A stretch of DNA of 58,872 bases, taken from the IMG/VR virus record IMGVR_UViG_3300032896_000005, positions 1 through 58,872 of that record. One strand, 5' to 3'. Shown one piece after another: positions 1 through 6,941 of the stretch (the first letter of the stretch is position 1; the number at the start of each line of letters is the position of its first letter). A program made the translations under genes and the position numbers. The stretch comes from a virus. The notes beneath the pieces are model-generated. The model made no database searches, was not told where the DNA came from, and saw only the letters and a list, made by a program, of their open reading frames with translations.

Positions 1-500
1 ACGGCGTAGGTGGGCCATTCGGCGGCGAGGGCGGAGCGGCTCATCCGGTAGCTGCGCCAGGTGAGGAGCCCCCCTTGCCCTTTGTTTTCCCTGGCGACGT
101 TTTCCCACACGACGACTTTCCGGAGGAGTGATTCGACGGCGGAGCTGTTGCTGACGCCGGCGACGTGGAGGTCGTCGGAGAAACGCTGGTGCATGCTGTC
201 GTTCATGGTGGCGCGGGATTCGGGGGCGACCCCTCGGGTGACACGACAGCGGATGGCGGTCCCGGAGCGGATGCAGGCGGTGAGGGTGTGCTGCCCGGCG
301 GCGATGTTCCCGTTCCAGTCGAACGTGACGCCGCCTTCCCCGTTTTCGAGGTACCGGCCGGCTTTCATGTCGTCCATGAGGAGTTTGACGCGCCATTCGC
401 GGATGGGGCGGTTGAGTTTGTTGTCGTCGAGGTATTTCTGGGCGAGTTGGGGGGTGATCGTCTCGGTGATGTGAGTGACGAACGGTTGGGTTTCCGACAT
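1..500 (-). CDS. ParB-like phage protein (C-terminus beyond window)
   Basis: Leftward gene cut by the left edge; about 166 residues are visible from the ATG at 500. The N-terminal pattern (ITPQLA, YLDDNKLNRP, MKAGRYLENGEG, then GQHTLTA and a late D-x-x-MHQRFSDDL segment) resembles the ParB/sulfiredoxin-like fold proteins common in actinophages, where the central motif is usually GQHRLxA. Here the Arg is Thr (GQHT), so any nuclease or nucleotidase activity may be changed. It is transcribed away from the rest of the window from its own promoter, which ends only 7 bases before the ATG. The rightward frames open over this stretch are shadows. Family assignment is by eye. Confidence 0.75.
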   Translation of the reverse strand, partial: MSETQPFVTHITETITPQLAQKYLDDNKLNRPIREWRVKLLMDDMKAGRYLENGEGGVTFDWNGNIAAGQHTLTACIRSGTAIRCRVTRGVAPESRATMNDSMHQRFSDDLHVAGVSNSSAVESLLRKVVVWENVARENKGQGGLLTWRSYRMSRSALAAEWPTYA

Positions 501-507
501 GGGAGGG

Positions 508-536
508 AATCTAGACGAATGTCATGTTGATGTCAA
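508..536 (-). promoter_or_regulatory. Sigma-70-type promoter, probably for a leaderless mRNA
   Basis: On the minus strand TTGACA (536-531), a 17-base spacer and TAGATT (513-508). The ATG of the ParB-like gene follows 7 bases after the -10 box, so transcription would start at or next to the start codon and the mRNA would lack a normal SD site. Leaderless mRNAs are common in Actinobacteria. Confidence 0.7.
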
Positions 537-590
537 GTCGGTGTCGGTGTTGGGGGGTGGTTAGATGGGGGGGAAGGGTGGTGACGGCAG

Positions 591-905
591 GTGGGTGTGA
601 AGCTGACGCCGGCGGAGGCGCGGGAGATGCGGGTGCTGCGGGCGGCCGGGTTGTATTCGTTCGCGGCGCTGGCTGAGTTGTATGACGTCGCGGTGTCGAC
701 GGCGGAGCGGGTGGTGCACGGGCGGACGTTCCCGGAGGCGGGGGGGCCGGTGGAGCCGCCGGGGATGCGGGCGTGCTGGACGCGGCGGCGTCATCCTGAT
801 CATGGGGACGCGTCGATGTACGCGCGGGGGTGCCGGTGTGATAGGTGTTCGGAGGCGAACCGGGTGCGGTGCCGGGAGTGGAGGGCGCAGCGTGGATCTG
901 GGTGA
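591..905 (+). CDS. Small helix-turn-helix protein with Cys-rich tail
   Basis: 104 residues from GTG 591 (GTG 597 is also possible); a purine-rich SD (GGGGAAGGG) lies upstream. The N-terminal half reads as a resolvase-type helix-turn-helix (LTPAEAREMRVLRAAG, then ALAELYDVAVSTAERVVHG). The C-terminal half has the pattern ARGCRCDRCSEANRVR followed by basic residues, often seen in actinophage DNA-binding proteins and possibly metal-binding. It overlaps the next gene by 14 bases. The target DNA and role are unknown; a transcriptional regulator is a guess. Confidence 0.6.
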   Translation: MGVKLTPAEAREMRVLRAAGLYSFAALAELYDVAVSTAERVVHGRTFPEAGGPVEPPGMRACWTRRRHPDHGDASMYARGCRCDRCSEANRVRCREWRAQRGSG

Positions 906-1335
906 GGTCGCGGGGTTCACGGGGTCACGGGAAGGGCTGACTAGTTTCCAGCGGGGGAACCTGCTGGGGTTGCTGTCGGAGCTGCGTCCCCGGGTGCTGC
1001 ATCACGGTGATTGCGTCGGCGCGGATGTGGAGGCGCATCTGTTCTGTGTTGCGTTGCGGGTGCGGGTGCGGATCCACCCGCCGGCTGATGACCGGCTGCG
1101 GGCGTTCTGCTCGTTCATCGGGTCGGGGGTGGAGATGATTGAGGACGCGAAGCCGTATTTGGTGCGGAACCGGGACATTGTGGATGAGTGTGATTATCTG
1201 ATCGGCTGCCCGGGTGGGGTGGAGGTGCGTCGTTCGGGGTCGTGGGCGACGATCCGTTATGCGCGTGAGCTGGGGAAACCTGTTTTTGTTTTGTATCCGG
1301 ACGGGCGGGTTGACAGTCCGGGCGGGTGTCGCTAG
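892..1335 (+). CDS. SLOG-family nucleotide-binding protein
   Basis: 147 residues from GTG 892, overlapping the upstream gene. The sequence follows the SLOG/DprA-like Rossmann pattern: FTGSREGLT at the N-terminus, HHGDCVGAD with the acidic-Gly loop, IHPP, the YLVRNRDIVDECDYLIG segment, a Trp-x-Thr-Ile-Arg-Tyr-Ala helix and GKPVFVLYPDG. These proteins bind nucleotides or nucleotide-derived ligands; phage copies have no settled role. The open frame extends upstream to 682, but that part lies in another frame of the helix-turn-helix gene and is not protein-like. Confidence 0.75.
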   Translation: MDLGEVAGFTGSREGLTSFQRGNLLGLLSELRPRVLHHGDCVGADVEAHLFCVALRVRVRIHPPADDRLRAFCSFIGSGVEMIEDAKPYLVRNRDIVDECDYLIGCPGGVEVRRSGSWATIRYARELGKPVFVLYPDGRVDSPGGCR

Positions 1336-1338
1336 TGT
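1310..1338 (+). promoter_or_regulatory. Sigma-70-type promoter before the secreted protein gene
   Basis: TTGACA (1310-1315), a 17-base spacer and TAGTGT (1333-1338). It lies at the very end of the SLOG gene and would give a leader of about 110 bases before the GTG at 1455. With the terminator at 2470-2520 it makes the next gene a self-contained transcription unit. Confidence 0.6.
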
Positions 1339-1379
1339 TCTGGGCGTGGCCGGCGGGATGTGTTCCCTGGTTGCGAGAT

Positions 1380-1424
1380 AACCCCCCCGGGGATATTGAT
1401 GATCGTCTTTATCCTTGGGGGGTT
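1380..1424 (+). promoter_or_regulatory. Hairpin in the 5' leader of the secreted protein gene
   Basis: AACCCCCC (1380-1387) pairs with GGGGGGTT (1417-1424); inside it GGATA (1391-1395) pairs with TATCC (1410-1414). The structure ends about 20 bases before the SD (AAGAGGA). It could attenuate transcription or affect translation; neither is shown. Confidence 0.45.
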
Positions 1425-1454
1425 TCCCGTTCATCAAACGTGAAAGAGGAAACA

Positions 1455-2447
1455 GTGAGAATCAGCAGGAGAATCCTTACCGGCCTGGGTGCTTTCACCC
1501 TTGTCGTGGGGGCAGCCGGCGCGGTGTCGGGGACGGCGGATGCTGCTGTCTCGCATCCCGTCGTGAGGGTCACGGTGGCTCCGGCTCCGTTCACGAACGA
1601 CACCGCCGGCGAGGCGGGGATCCTCATCTCCCAGGATAATCACACGCATTACCGGTATGTGGGGTCGGGGACGGTCGCGGCGACGGTGCTGTCGTCGCTT
1701 AACGACGTGACGGGTTCAGGCGCGTCGACGGTGATCCTGGACGGCGCTGAGGGTCAGGAGCTGTGCGACCCGAACACGGGTCTGGTCGCGCAGGACGGGA
1801 TGTTCTACGACCAGTCCAACGGGAAGTGGTACGTCGCGTACGCGTACGGGGTGTTCAACTCGACTGCGGTGGACGACGACACGGATGTGTGCGCGTCCGG
1901 GGGGCTCCTCGCGACCATCACGGAGAACGGGTCGTCGGCTCCGACGCTGACGAACGCTACCCCGTCTGTCCCGGCTGGTGACAGCCCGGCGGGAGCTAAC
2001 CGGGTGTACTCGGATGGGATCATCCCGATCACGGTGTCCAACGGCAATAAGGTGGACACGAGTGTGTACTTCAACGCGAACTCCCGGGTGAAGGACAAGT
2101 CGATTCAGTTCGCGGTCGCGGACACGACGACCGGGTGGGCGCGCACTGACACTGTGCCGGTGAACCAGGGGCGCAGGTCGGTGTCTCCGGAGTTCTGGGA
2201 GACGGGCGCTGGGGCGTTCACGGATAACATCACGACGAACGCGTTCGACGCGATCTCCCCGATCAACCTGTCGGGGGTGACGGTGAACTACTACTCGTCG
2301 GACAAGCCGGCGTACCCGATTTACACGGCGACCCCGTACTACGGGACGGGCGGTCTCGTCGCGGTGTCGGCGACGAACGGCACGGCGACGCTCACCCCGG
2401 TGGAGGTTTCGACGAGTTCGTTCAATCTTACGGAGTCCGAAGGGTAA
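1455..2447 (+). CDS. Secreted protein of unknown function
   Basis: 330 residues from GTG 1455 (SD AAGAGGA nearby; GTG 1440 is also in frame). The N-terminus is a clear Sec signal peptide: basic RISRRIL, a hydrophobic core ILTGLGAFTLVVGAAGA and a likely cleavage after ADAA at about residue 30. The mature part is rich in Thr, Ser, Asn and Gly with two short Cys-containing stretches and no membrane segment, suggesting an extracellular beta-rich protein. I do not recognise the family. It has its own promoter and a strong terminator, typical of a phage moron gene expressed independently of the late operon. It might alter the host surface or exclude other phages; that is inference only. Confidence 0.7.
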   Translation: MRISRRILTGLGAFTLVVGAAGAVSGTADAAVSHPVVRVTVAPAPFTNDTAGEAGILISQDNHTHYRYVGSGTVAATVLSSLNDVTGSGASTVILDGAEGQELCDPNTGLVAQDGMFYDQSNGKWYVAYAYGVFNSTAVDDDTDVCASGGLLATITENGSSAPTLTNATPSVPAGDSPAGANRVYSDGIIPITVSNGNKVDTSVYFNANSRVKDKSIQFAVADTTTGWARTDTVPVNQGRRSVSPEFWETGAGAFTDNITTNAFDAISPINLSGVTVNYYSSDKPAYPIYTATPYYGTGGLVAVSATNGTATLTPVEVSTSSFNLTESEG

Positions 2448-2469
2448 GTTAAGCTCTTCGGTTCGGCTG

Positions 2470-2520
2470 GCCGCCCGGGAAAAAATGGTCCCCCCGTTTT
2501 TTCCCGGGCGGCTCTTTTCT
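2470..2520 (+). terminator. Rho-independent terminator
   Basis: A perfect 16-base-pair stem (2470-2485 with 2497-2512; GCCGCCCGGG then six A, and the complement) with an 11-base loop, followed by TCTTTTCT. It directly follows the secreted protein gene. The A and T runs inside the stem would also let it work on the opposite strand. Confidence 0.9.
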
Positions 2521-2534
2521 ATGAGAAGGAGACG

Positions 2535-2597
2535 ATGATGGTGTATGAGATGATCGTGAACGTGAAGAAGGATGAGGATGACAATGGTGAATGGTGA
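2535..2597 (+). CDS. Very short ORF (20 aa) after the terminator
   Basis: A 20-residue frame from ATG 2535 with a strong SD (GAAGGAG) just upstream, overlapping the start of the next gene by 14 bases. The peptide is acidic and lysine-rich (VKKDEDDNGEW at the end). It may be a real small protein or a leader that couples translation to the next gene. Confidence 0.35.
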   Translation: MMVYEMIVNVKKDEDDNGEW

Positions 2598-2751
2598 CAC
2601 CCCCCCGAACCCGGGGTCGGATGAGGCTTCCGCTCTCGGCTGCAAATGCGCGGTGATGGATAACAATCACGGGAAGTACCCTCCGTTCTCCCCGAACGGC
2701 TGGTGGATCACGGAGGGGTGCCCTGTCCACGCTCCGATGGAAGGAAAGTGA
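2584..2751 (+). CDS. Conserved 55-aa Cys/His protein
   Basis: 55 residues from ATG 2584. The pattern LGCKCAVMDNNHGK ... NGWWITEGCPVHAP is one I associate with a small actinophage family (G-C-x-C-P/A-x-x-D-N-x-H-G ... C-P-x-H). Two CxC/CxxH-like half-sites suggest metal binding. The stop codon overlaps the GTG start of the dehydrogenase. Function unknown. Confidence 0.6.
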   Translation: MVNGDTPPNPGSDEASALGCKCAVMDNNHGKYPPFSPNGWWITEGCPVHAPMEGK

Positions 2752-4031
2752 AATTGCGCGTCACAGTCACGGGTCTCGGCTACCTCGGCCTGGTCCACGC
2801 CGCTGCTTTGGCGGAGATGGGGAATCATGTGGTGGGGATGGACAACGATGAGGAGCGGATGCGTCTCATCGAGGGGGGGGTGACGCCGTTTCATGAGCCG
2901 GAGCTGGCGGAGCTGGTCGAGGATCATGTGCGGACGGGGCAGCTGCGGTTCACGTCGGATGTCGCGGAGGTCGGGAAGTACGCGAATGTGCATTTCCTCT
3001 GCGTGGGAACCCCGGTGAACGATGACGGGGAGGTGAACTTGGATTACCTGTTCGACGCGGTGCATGCTCTTGTCCCGCATCTGAAAGGGACGGGGAACCT
3101 TCTGGTGGGGAAGTCGACGACTCCGCCGGGGACCGCCGCGAAGCTGCGTGTGACAGCGCGGGCTGCCGCCCCGGCGGGGGTGGGGGTGGATGTGGCGTGG
3201 AACCCGGAGTTTCTCCGGGAGGGGACCGCCGTGCAGGATTCCCTGTACCCGTCACGTTTGGTTCTCGGGGTGGGCGGGAGGGACGCGGAGCGGGTCCTGC
3301 GGGAAGTCTACTCATATCTGATCGTCGCGCATACGCATGTGTCGGTGACGGACACCCGCACGGCGGAGCTGGCGAAACTTGCCAGCAACGCGTTCCTCGC
3401 AACGAAAATCTCGTTTATCAACGGGATCGCGCAGTACTGTGATGTGAACGGGGGGGATCCGCTGGGGGTCGCGGAGATCATGGGGTGGGATCATCGTATC
3501 GGCCGGCTGGGGATGCATCCAGGGTTGGGGTATGGGGGCGGGTGCCTCCCGAAGGATGTGGAGATGCTGACCCGCCTCGCGGATGATCATGGGGCGCGGC
3601 GGCTGGCGGGGTTGTTGAAGCAGGTGACGCGGATCAACGACTGGCGTCGGCAGCAGGTGCTTATCCTCGCTAAGAGTCTCCTCGGCGGGTTTGAGGGGAA
3701 GCGGGTGGCGGTGCTGGGGCTGGCGTTCAAGTCGGGGACGTCGGATATGCGAGAGTCGCCGGGGATGTACCTCGCTTACACTCTGATGTACGCCGGGGCG
3801 GAGGTGACCGTTTACGACCCTCATGCGGACAGCCCTGATTTCGTCAGCGGGAGGTCGGCGGAGGAGGCGATGGCGTGCACGGATCTGGTGATCGTCACGA
3901 CGAACGACCCGGCGTGGACGCAGATCAACCCGGCGGAGCTGGCCCCGGGGACGGTGATTGACTGCCGGTATGTGCTGGACCGGCGGAAGTGGGAGGCGGC
4001 GGAGTGGGATTACCATGAGGTGGGACGGTGA
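2748..4031 (+). CDS. UDP-glucose/GDP-mannose dehydrogenase family protein
   Basis: 427 residues, full length for the UDP-glucose 6-dehydrogenase family, which oxidises UDP-glucose to UDP-glucuronate with two NAD+. Seen: NAD-binding GLGYLG near residue 9, GKSTTPPGTA, NPEFLREGTA, the central-domain stretch LAKLASNAFLATKISFIN, the catalytic loop GYGGGCLPKD with Cys at about 266, and C-terminal LGLAFKSGTSDMRESP. The start is GTG 2748 (SD GGAAGGA), sharing bases with the previous stop. It lies far from the other sugar genes (28-32 kb) but would supply UDP-glucuronate to them. GDP-mannose or UDP-ManNAc dehydrogenase activity cannot be excluded by eye. Confidence 0.9.
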   Translation: MKLRVTVTGLGYLGLVHAAALAEMGNHVVGMDNDEERMRLIEGGVTPFHEPELAELVEDHVRTGQLRFTSDVAEVGKYANVHFLCVGTPVNDDGEVNLDYLFDAVHALVPHLKGTGNLLVGKSTTPPGTAAKLRVTARAAAPAGVGVDVAWNPEFLREGTAVQDSLYPSRLVLGVGGRDAERVLREVYSYLIVAHTHVSVTDTRTAELAKLASNAFLATKISFINGIAQYCDVNGGDPLGVAEIMGWDHRIGRLGMHPGLGYGGGCLPKDVEMLTRLADDHGARRLAGLLKQVTRINDWRRQQVLILAKSLLGGFEGKRVAVLGLAFKSGTSDMRESPGMYLAYTLMYAGAEVTVYDPHADSPDFVSGRSAEEAMACTDLVIVTTNDPAWTQINPAELAPGTVIDCRYVLDRRKWEAAEWDYHEVGR

Positions 4032-4222
4032 GCATGCCATGGGAGACGCCCCCGGGGGAGAGCGTGAAGTGGTTTATCGAGGAGATGGGAGCTGAGGTGA
4101 TCACGGAACTTGACGATGATGACGTCATCTCCTGCGACCCGTATGACCCGGAGGAGTGGGAGCGGGGTTACCCGCCCCGACGCCCGGAGATTACCGTCCC
4201 GGTGGACGGGAGGTACCTGTGA
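4028..4222 (+). CDS. Small acidic hypothetical protein
   Basis: 64 residues from GTG 4028, overlapping the dehydrogenase stop by 4 bases (GTGA); ATG 4034 is an alternative. It is strongly acidic (ELDDDDVISCDPYDPEEW), with no membrane segment or known motif. The tight overlaps on both sides indicate translational coupling. Function unknown. Confidence 0.55.
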   Translation: MSMPWETPPGESVKWFIEEMGAEVITELDDDDVISCDPYDPEEWERGYPPRRPEITVPVDGRYL

Positions 4223-4680
4223 GTAACTCGAAGAGGAGCATTTTCCCCTGCGACTGCCACGACTTCCACTTCCTGATCTTCGAATGGTTCCCCGAAGATA
4301 AGCACCTTGACCCTGAACTGTGGGTGCAGGCTTACCTTTCCGTCGGCGGGAAAGACTGGGATTCATGGAAGACCCGCCTCACAGCGATCTGGCGTGTCCT
4401 GCGGGGTCGGGAGACAAGCACCTATGAGGTTATCCTGCGGAGGGAACAAGTGATAAATCTCCGGAACGACCTCAACGACTATCTCACGACGGCGGGGGGA
4501 GGGTCGTGGCTTGACGATCTCGCGGGAGCAAGCGCTCACATCGGCTTGTCCGGTCCGAGTGTCTGCACTGCGCATATGCGGTTCATCCCCTGCGGGTCAT
4601 CGAAAACGGACTGTGTTATCTCCGACAAGCCGGAGGACGTTGAGCGTGTCAGGAAATTCCAGGGGGGAACGACGGTTTAA
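4219..4680 (+). CDS. Conserved phage hypothetical protein
   Basis: 153 residues from GTG 4219, sharing four bases with the previous stop. The N-terminal half (PCDCHDFHFLIFEWFPED, a Trp-rich WVQAYLSVGGKDWDSW segment, then VLRGRETSTYEVILRREQ) resembles a widespread small phage protein family of unknown function. Three Cys residues lie in the last 40 residues (VCTAHM, IPCGSS, TDCVIS). No catalytic motif recognised. Confidence 0.6.
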   Translation: MSNSKRSIFPCDCHDFHFLIFEWFPEDKHLDPELWVQAYLSVGGKDWDSWKTRLTAIWRVLRGRETSTYEVILRREQVINLRNDLNDYLTTAGGGSWLDDLAGASAHIGLSGPSVCTAHMRFIPCGSSKTDCVISDKPEDVERVRKFQGGTTV

Positions 4681-4885
4681 TCGTCGGGTGGCTCTGCTGT
4701 GGGTGCTTGTGATGGCGGCGATGGTCACGGTGTGGTTCGTCCCGCGCGGGGTGGGTGGGGGTGGGTGTGGTACGCGCTGGCGGCGGCGTTGTTCCTGTTC
4801 CTCAACTGGGTGTGGGATATCAGCTTTGACTGGGGGAAGATGTACCAGATGTCATTCGATTTCTCCGATCAGACCGCGAAGATGA
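4646..4885 (+). CDS. Possible N-terminal half of a frame-shifted membrane protein
   Basis: From GTG 4646 this frame encodes a basic N-terminus (GERRFNRR) and a good membrane segment (VALLWVLVMAAMVTVWFVP). It then runs through a G-rich stretch (about 4745-4775) into unlikely sequence rich in Cys and Arg, ending at 4885. The second membrane segment lies in the next frame, so one two-span protein would need a -1 shift within the G run. Either a frameshift or two overlapping genes. Confidence 0.4.
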   Translation: MSGNSRGERRFNRRVALLWVLVMAAMVTVWFVPRGVGGGGCGTRWRRRCSCSSTGCGISALTGGRCTRCHSISPIRPRR

Positions 4886-5073
4886 CCCCCCCGGATACCC
4901 GATGCTATTCAGTGGCGGTGATGAAACGCGGTTTCCCCCCGAGGCTGATCTGGGTGGTGGTCGTGAATGATCACGGGTCTCGGGTGTACATGGGCTGGTG
5001 TTTCTGGTCGCGGAGAACCCCGGATTTCCGGAAAGCGGTAACGCGGGGTATTCGACGCAGGCAAGTCGCCTGA
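4732..5073 (+). CDS. Membrane protein, one membrane segment plus soluble domain
   Basis: 113 residues from GTG 4732 (open from 4699). It has a strong membrane segment (GWVWYALAAALFLFLNWVW), then a polar part with SFDWGKMYQMSFDFSD and a basic C-terminus (RKAVTRGIRRRQVA). The start is poor; no clear SD precedes 4732, which supports reading it as the second half of the frame beginning at 4646. Function unknown. Confidence 0.5.
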   Translation: MVRPARGGWGWVWYALAAALFLFLNWVWDISFDWGKMYQMSFDFSDQTAKMTPPDTRCYSVAVMKRGFPPRLIWVVVVNDHGSRVYMGWCFWSRRTPDFRKAVTRGIRRRQVA

Positions 5074-5088
5074 TATATCATTGGTTTT

Positions 5089-5709
5089 ATGTCGGCGACT
5101 ATTCCCGCTCATGTGATTCTGCGCGCTGATTTCCGTGATACGGTCCGTGAGACCCTCGCGTTGAATGAGGTTCTCGAACGGATCATCACGATTAAATCAT
5201 GGATGCCCGCAGGGGGGGATTTCCACGGTAAAGTCAGCCATTCCCCCCCGCCGTGGAACAGCAGCGCGGCGAACGCGATCCTTGATCTGCATTCCTGGTC
5301 CCGCCGCACGGAGATGACCGTGCGGCGGGACCTCGGCTTGCCCGCACGCCCCCGGGGGGGGTCGTCGGCTAACACCGGCTGCGCGTTGGGGAGTTTGACG
5401 CGGATGGCGGAGGCTCTCCCGGACCCTCAGGTCGGCTACTGCAAAACGTGGCTGTCAGGGTGGTGCCGGAAAAGCCAGGTGATCCTGGGGACGCAGGAGG
5501 CCGCTAAACGACTCCCCAGGGAGCTGGGGCAGTCGGAACCCGCATGCCCGTGGTGTAAACGGAAAACTCTCCGGCAATTGGCTTTGGAGGGGGCTATCTT
5601 CTGCTGTGACCCGACATGCCATGATGATGATGGTAATCGGCCGAAAGCGCGGCTAGAATATTTCAGGGGCGAGTTGACGTTGCTTTGGCAGGATGGTGTG
5701 AGAACATAA
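5089..5709 (+). CDS. Conserved phage protein with zinc-ribbon-like C-terminus
   Basis: 206 residues from ATG 5089. The N-terminal part is mostly helical (ETLALNEVLERIITI). An Asn/Ala-rich helix (WNSSAANAILDLHSW) follows, then an Arg-rich loop with a run of Gly. The C-terminal 70 residues carry CKTWLSGWCRKS, CPWCKR and CCDPTCHDDDG, consistent with one or two zinc-binding sites. It resembles a family found upstream of actinophage terminases; function is unknown. It overlaps the next start (TAATG). Confidence 0.65.
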   Translation: MSATIPAHVILRADFRDTVRETLALNEVLERIITIKSWMPAGGDFHGKVSHSPPPWNSSAANAILDLHSWSRRTEMTVRRDLGLPARPRGGSSANTGCALGSLTRMAEALPDPQVGYCKTWLSGWCRKSQVILGTQEAAKRLPRELGQSEPACPWCKRKTLRQLALEGAIFCCDPTCHDDDGNRPKARLEYFRGELTLLWQDGVRT

Positions 5710-6287
5710 TGGTTCCGCAGTTGGGTGATATCGCCTGCTTGCAGATTTCCGGGCAGGTCGGGGAGCTTATCCGCGTCGGCCAGTGGCTGTGCGGGGACGG
5801 TTTCCGTAACTTTGAGCATTGCGAGATCTATGTGGGGCTCCCGGATGAGGAAGGCCCTCTTGGGTATACGCTGGGCGCTTATCCGGGGGGCGCTGCTCTC
5901 GTTCCGGTCCCTGAGGATCAGGGTGGGTGGCTGTGGTCCGCCGGCAGTGTTAAGCTGACGGATTCGCAGCGGGGGAAGATCGTCGAGACGGCTTTGTCGC
6001 TTAAAGGCACCCCGTACAGCGCCCTGGATTATTTCGCTATCGCGGCGCACCGGCTGCATATCCCTGATCCGGATGATGAGCTGCGGAAGTACATCGGGGA
6101 CAGCAAGCATATGATCTGCTCGCAGCTCGTCGATTACTGTTATCTGCAGGCGGGGGTGCATCTGTTCAATAACGGCCGGTGGCCGGGGTACGTCACCCCG
6201 GAGGACATCGCCAACGTGATCTCGCATCCGGGGAACATCATCTACGGGAAGGTGAAGAATGCCAGACCAGCGATGCGGATGCCGTAG
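5709..6287 (+). CDS. NlpC/P60-like (permuted) cysteine peptidase
   Basis: 192 residues from ATG 5709. Seen: GDIACLQ at the N-terminus, FEHCEIYVG (His about 37), KGTPYSALDYFAIAAHR and a helix with Cys in MICSQLVDYCY (about 137), followed by PGYVTPEDIANVI. His-before-Cys order matches the circularly permuted NlpC/P60 proteins (YiiX-like) rather than canonical ones, where Cys comes first. Family members hydrolyse amide bonds in peptidoglycan or lipids. A role in DNA entry or lysis is possible. No signal peptide. Confidence 0.65.
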   Translation: MVPQLGDIACLQISGQVGELIRVGQWLCGDGFRNFEHCEIYVGLPDEEGPLGYTLGAYPGGAALVPVPEDQGGWLWSAGSVKLTDSQRGKIVETALSLKGTPYSALDYFAIAAHRLHIPDPDDELRKYIGDSKHMICSQLVDYCYLQAGVHLFNNGRWPGYVTPEDIANVISHPGNIIYGKVKNARPAMRMP

Positions 6288-6549
6288 AGGCTGGGCGGGG
6301 GTTTCGGAGGTTCCCGTTGACGGGAAGAACTGGCCTCTTGAGTTCGCCGCCAGGACGTTGGGCATCCCGGAGCGGGACCTTAGAGATCTCGTTCGTATCA
6401 TGGGGTTGTCGCCGACGGGGACGATGCCGATGGCTCAGTACCGGCGCTCCGGGAGGAACCCGCGTGTTTATGATGCGGCTAAGCTGGTCCGCCTGTATCA
6501 GCTGACACGGGAGCTGTCAGCAGAGTTGGGTACTCCGGACGGGGGTTAA
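6259..6549 (+). CDS. MerR/excisionase-like DNA-binding protein
   Basis: 96 residues from ATG 6259, overlapping the peptidase gene by 29 bases. After an N-terminal Cys pair comes a winged-helix pattern: PLEFAARTLGIPERDLRDLV, GLSPTGTM and the wing end VYDAAKLVRLYQLTREL. This is the usual order of a MerR-type or small-terminase-like helix-turn-helix. Its position just before the large terminase makes a small-terminase role conceivable, but it is short for that. Confidence 0.6.
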   Translation: MPDQRCGCRRGWAGVSEVPVDGKNWPLEFAARTLGIPERDLRDLVRIMGLSPTGTMPMAQYRRSGRNPRVYDAAKLVRLYQLTRELSAELGTPDGG

Positions 6550-6766
6550 GCCCTTCCGTGTTATCCCAGACGACGATCATGACCCTGCGGGATGATGAAA
6601 ATGGCAGGGTGAGTTCATCATCAGGGTGATTCTCGCAGCCGCAGAGGTGATCAGGGAGAAGCTGGATCATCTGCCGGACGCAGTGCACGTCATCATGCTC
6701 GTCGTCTTGCCATCCCTCGGAGTCGAGGAATTCACGGAGCCATTCTTCGGGTGTGATAGTGGACAT
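6479..6766 (-). CDS. Leftward small acidic protein
   Basis: 95 residues from the ATG at 6766, with AAAGGAA directly before it. The N-terminal 60 residues read as a plausible protein (ITPEEWLREFLDSEGW, then an acidic HDDVHCVRQMIQLLPDHLCG). No rightward gene covers 6550-6790, and codon use fits the minus strand. The last 24 codons overlap the end of the rightward gene tail to tail. Function unknown. Confidence 0.5.
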   Translation of the reverse strand: MSTITPEEWLREFLDSEGWQDDEHDDVHCVRQMIQLLPDHLCGCENHPDDELTLPFSSSRRVMIVVWDNTEGLNPRPEYPTLLTAPVSADTGGPA

Positions 6767-6791
6767 TTCCTTTAAATTCCGCTATATCTGA

Positions 6792-6814
6792 CGTAAGGAC
6801 CATTGTGCCTTACG
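6792..6814. repeat. Inverted repeat between divergent genes
   Basis: CGTAAGG (6792-6798) and CCTTACG (6808-6814) form a perfect 7-base-pair inverted repeat with a 9-base centre, between the leftward 95-aa gene and the terminase. It could be an operator; no promoter boxes around it are convincing. Confidence 0.35.
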
Positions 6815-6941
6815 AAAATGTGGTGATGGTGTAGCGTACGATCTTCCAAGCGATTTCGATGACTGGCCCGACGCGGTTAAGAAGTACTTCATCGACGAGC
6901 TGCACAAGAAAATCCCTAAACCCCCCCGTCCATGGTACACC

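Noticed and set aside
61-530. Rightward open frames at the left edge
   Set aside because: They are shadows of the leftward ParB-like gene, which has a consensus promoter and family-like sequence.
4676-4684. TTAA at the junction of two small genes near 4.68 kb
   Set aside because: Removing it does not join the two membrane-segment frames; it is part of a stop codon.
6868-6895. TTAAGA near the terminase start as a fourth recoding site
   Set aside because: Here TTAA lies within an unbroken frame (Val-Lys-Lys-Tyr-Phe), so no shift is needed. TTAA also occurs in many normal GTT-AAG/AAC codon pairs, so its mere presence is not evidence.
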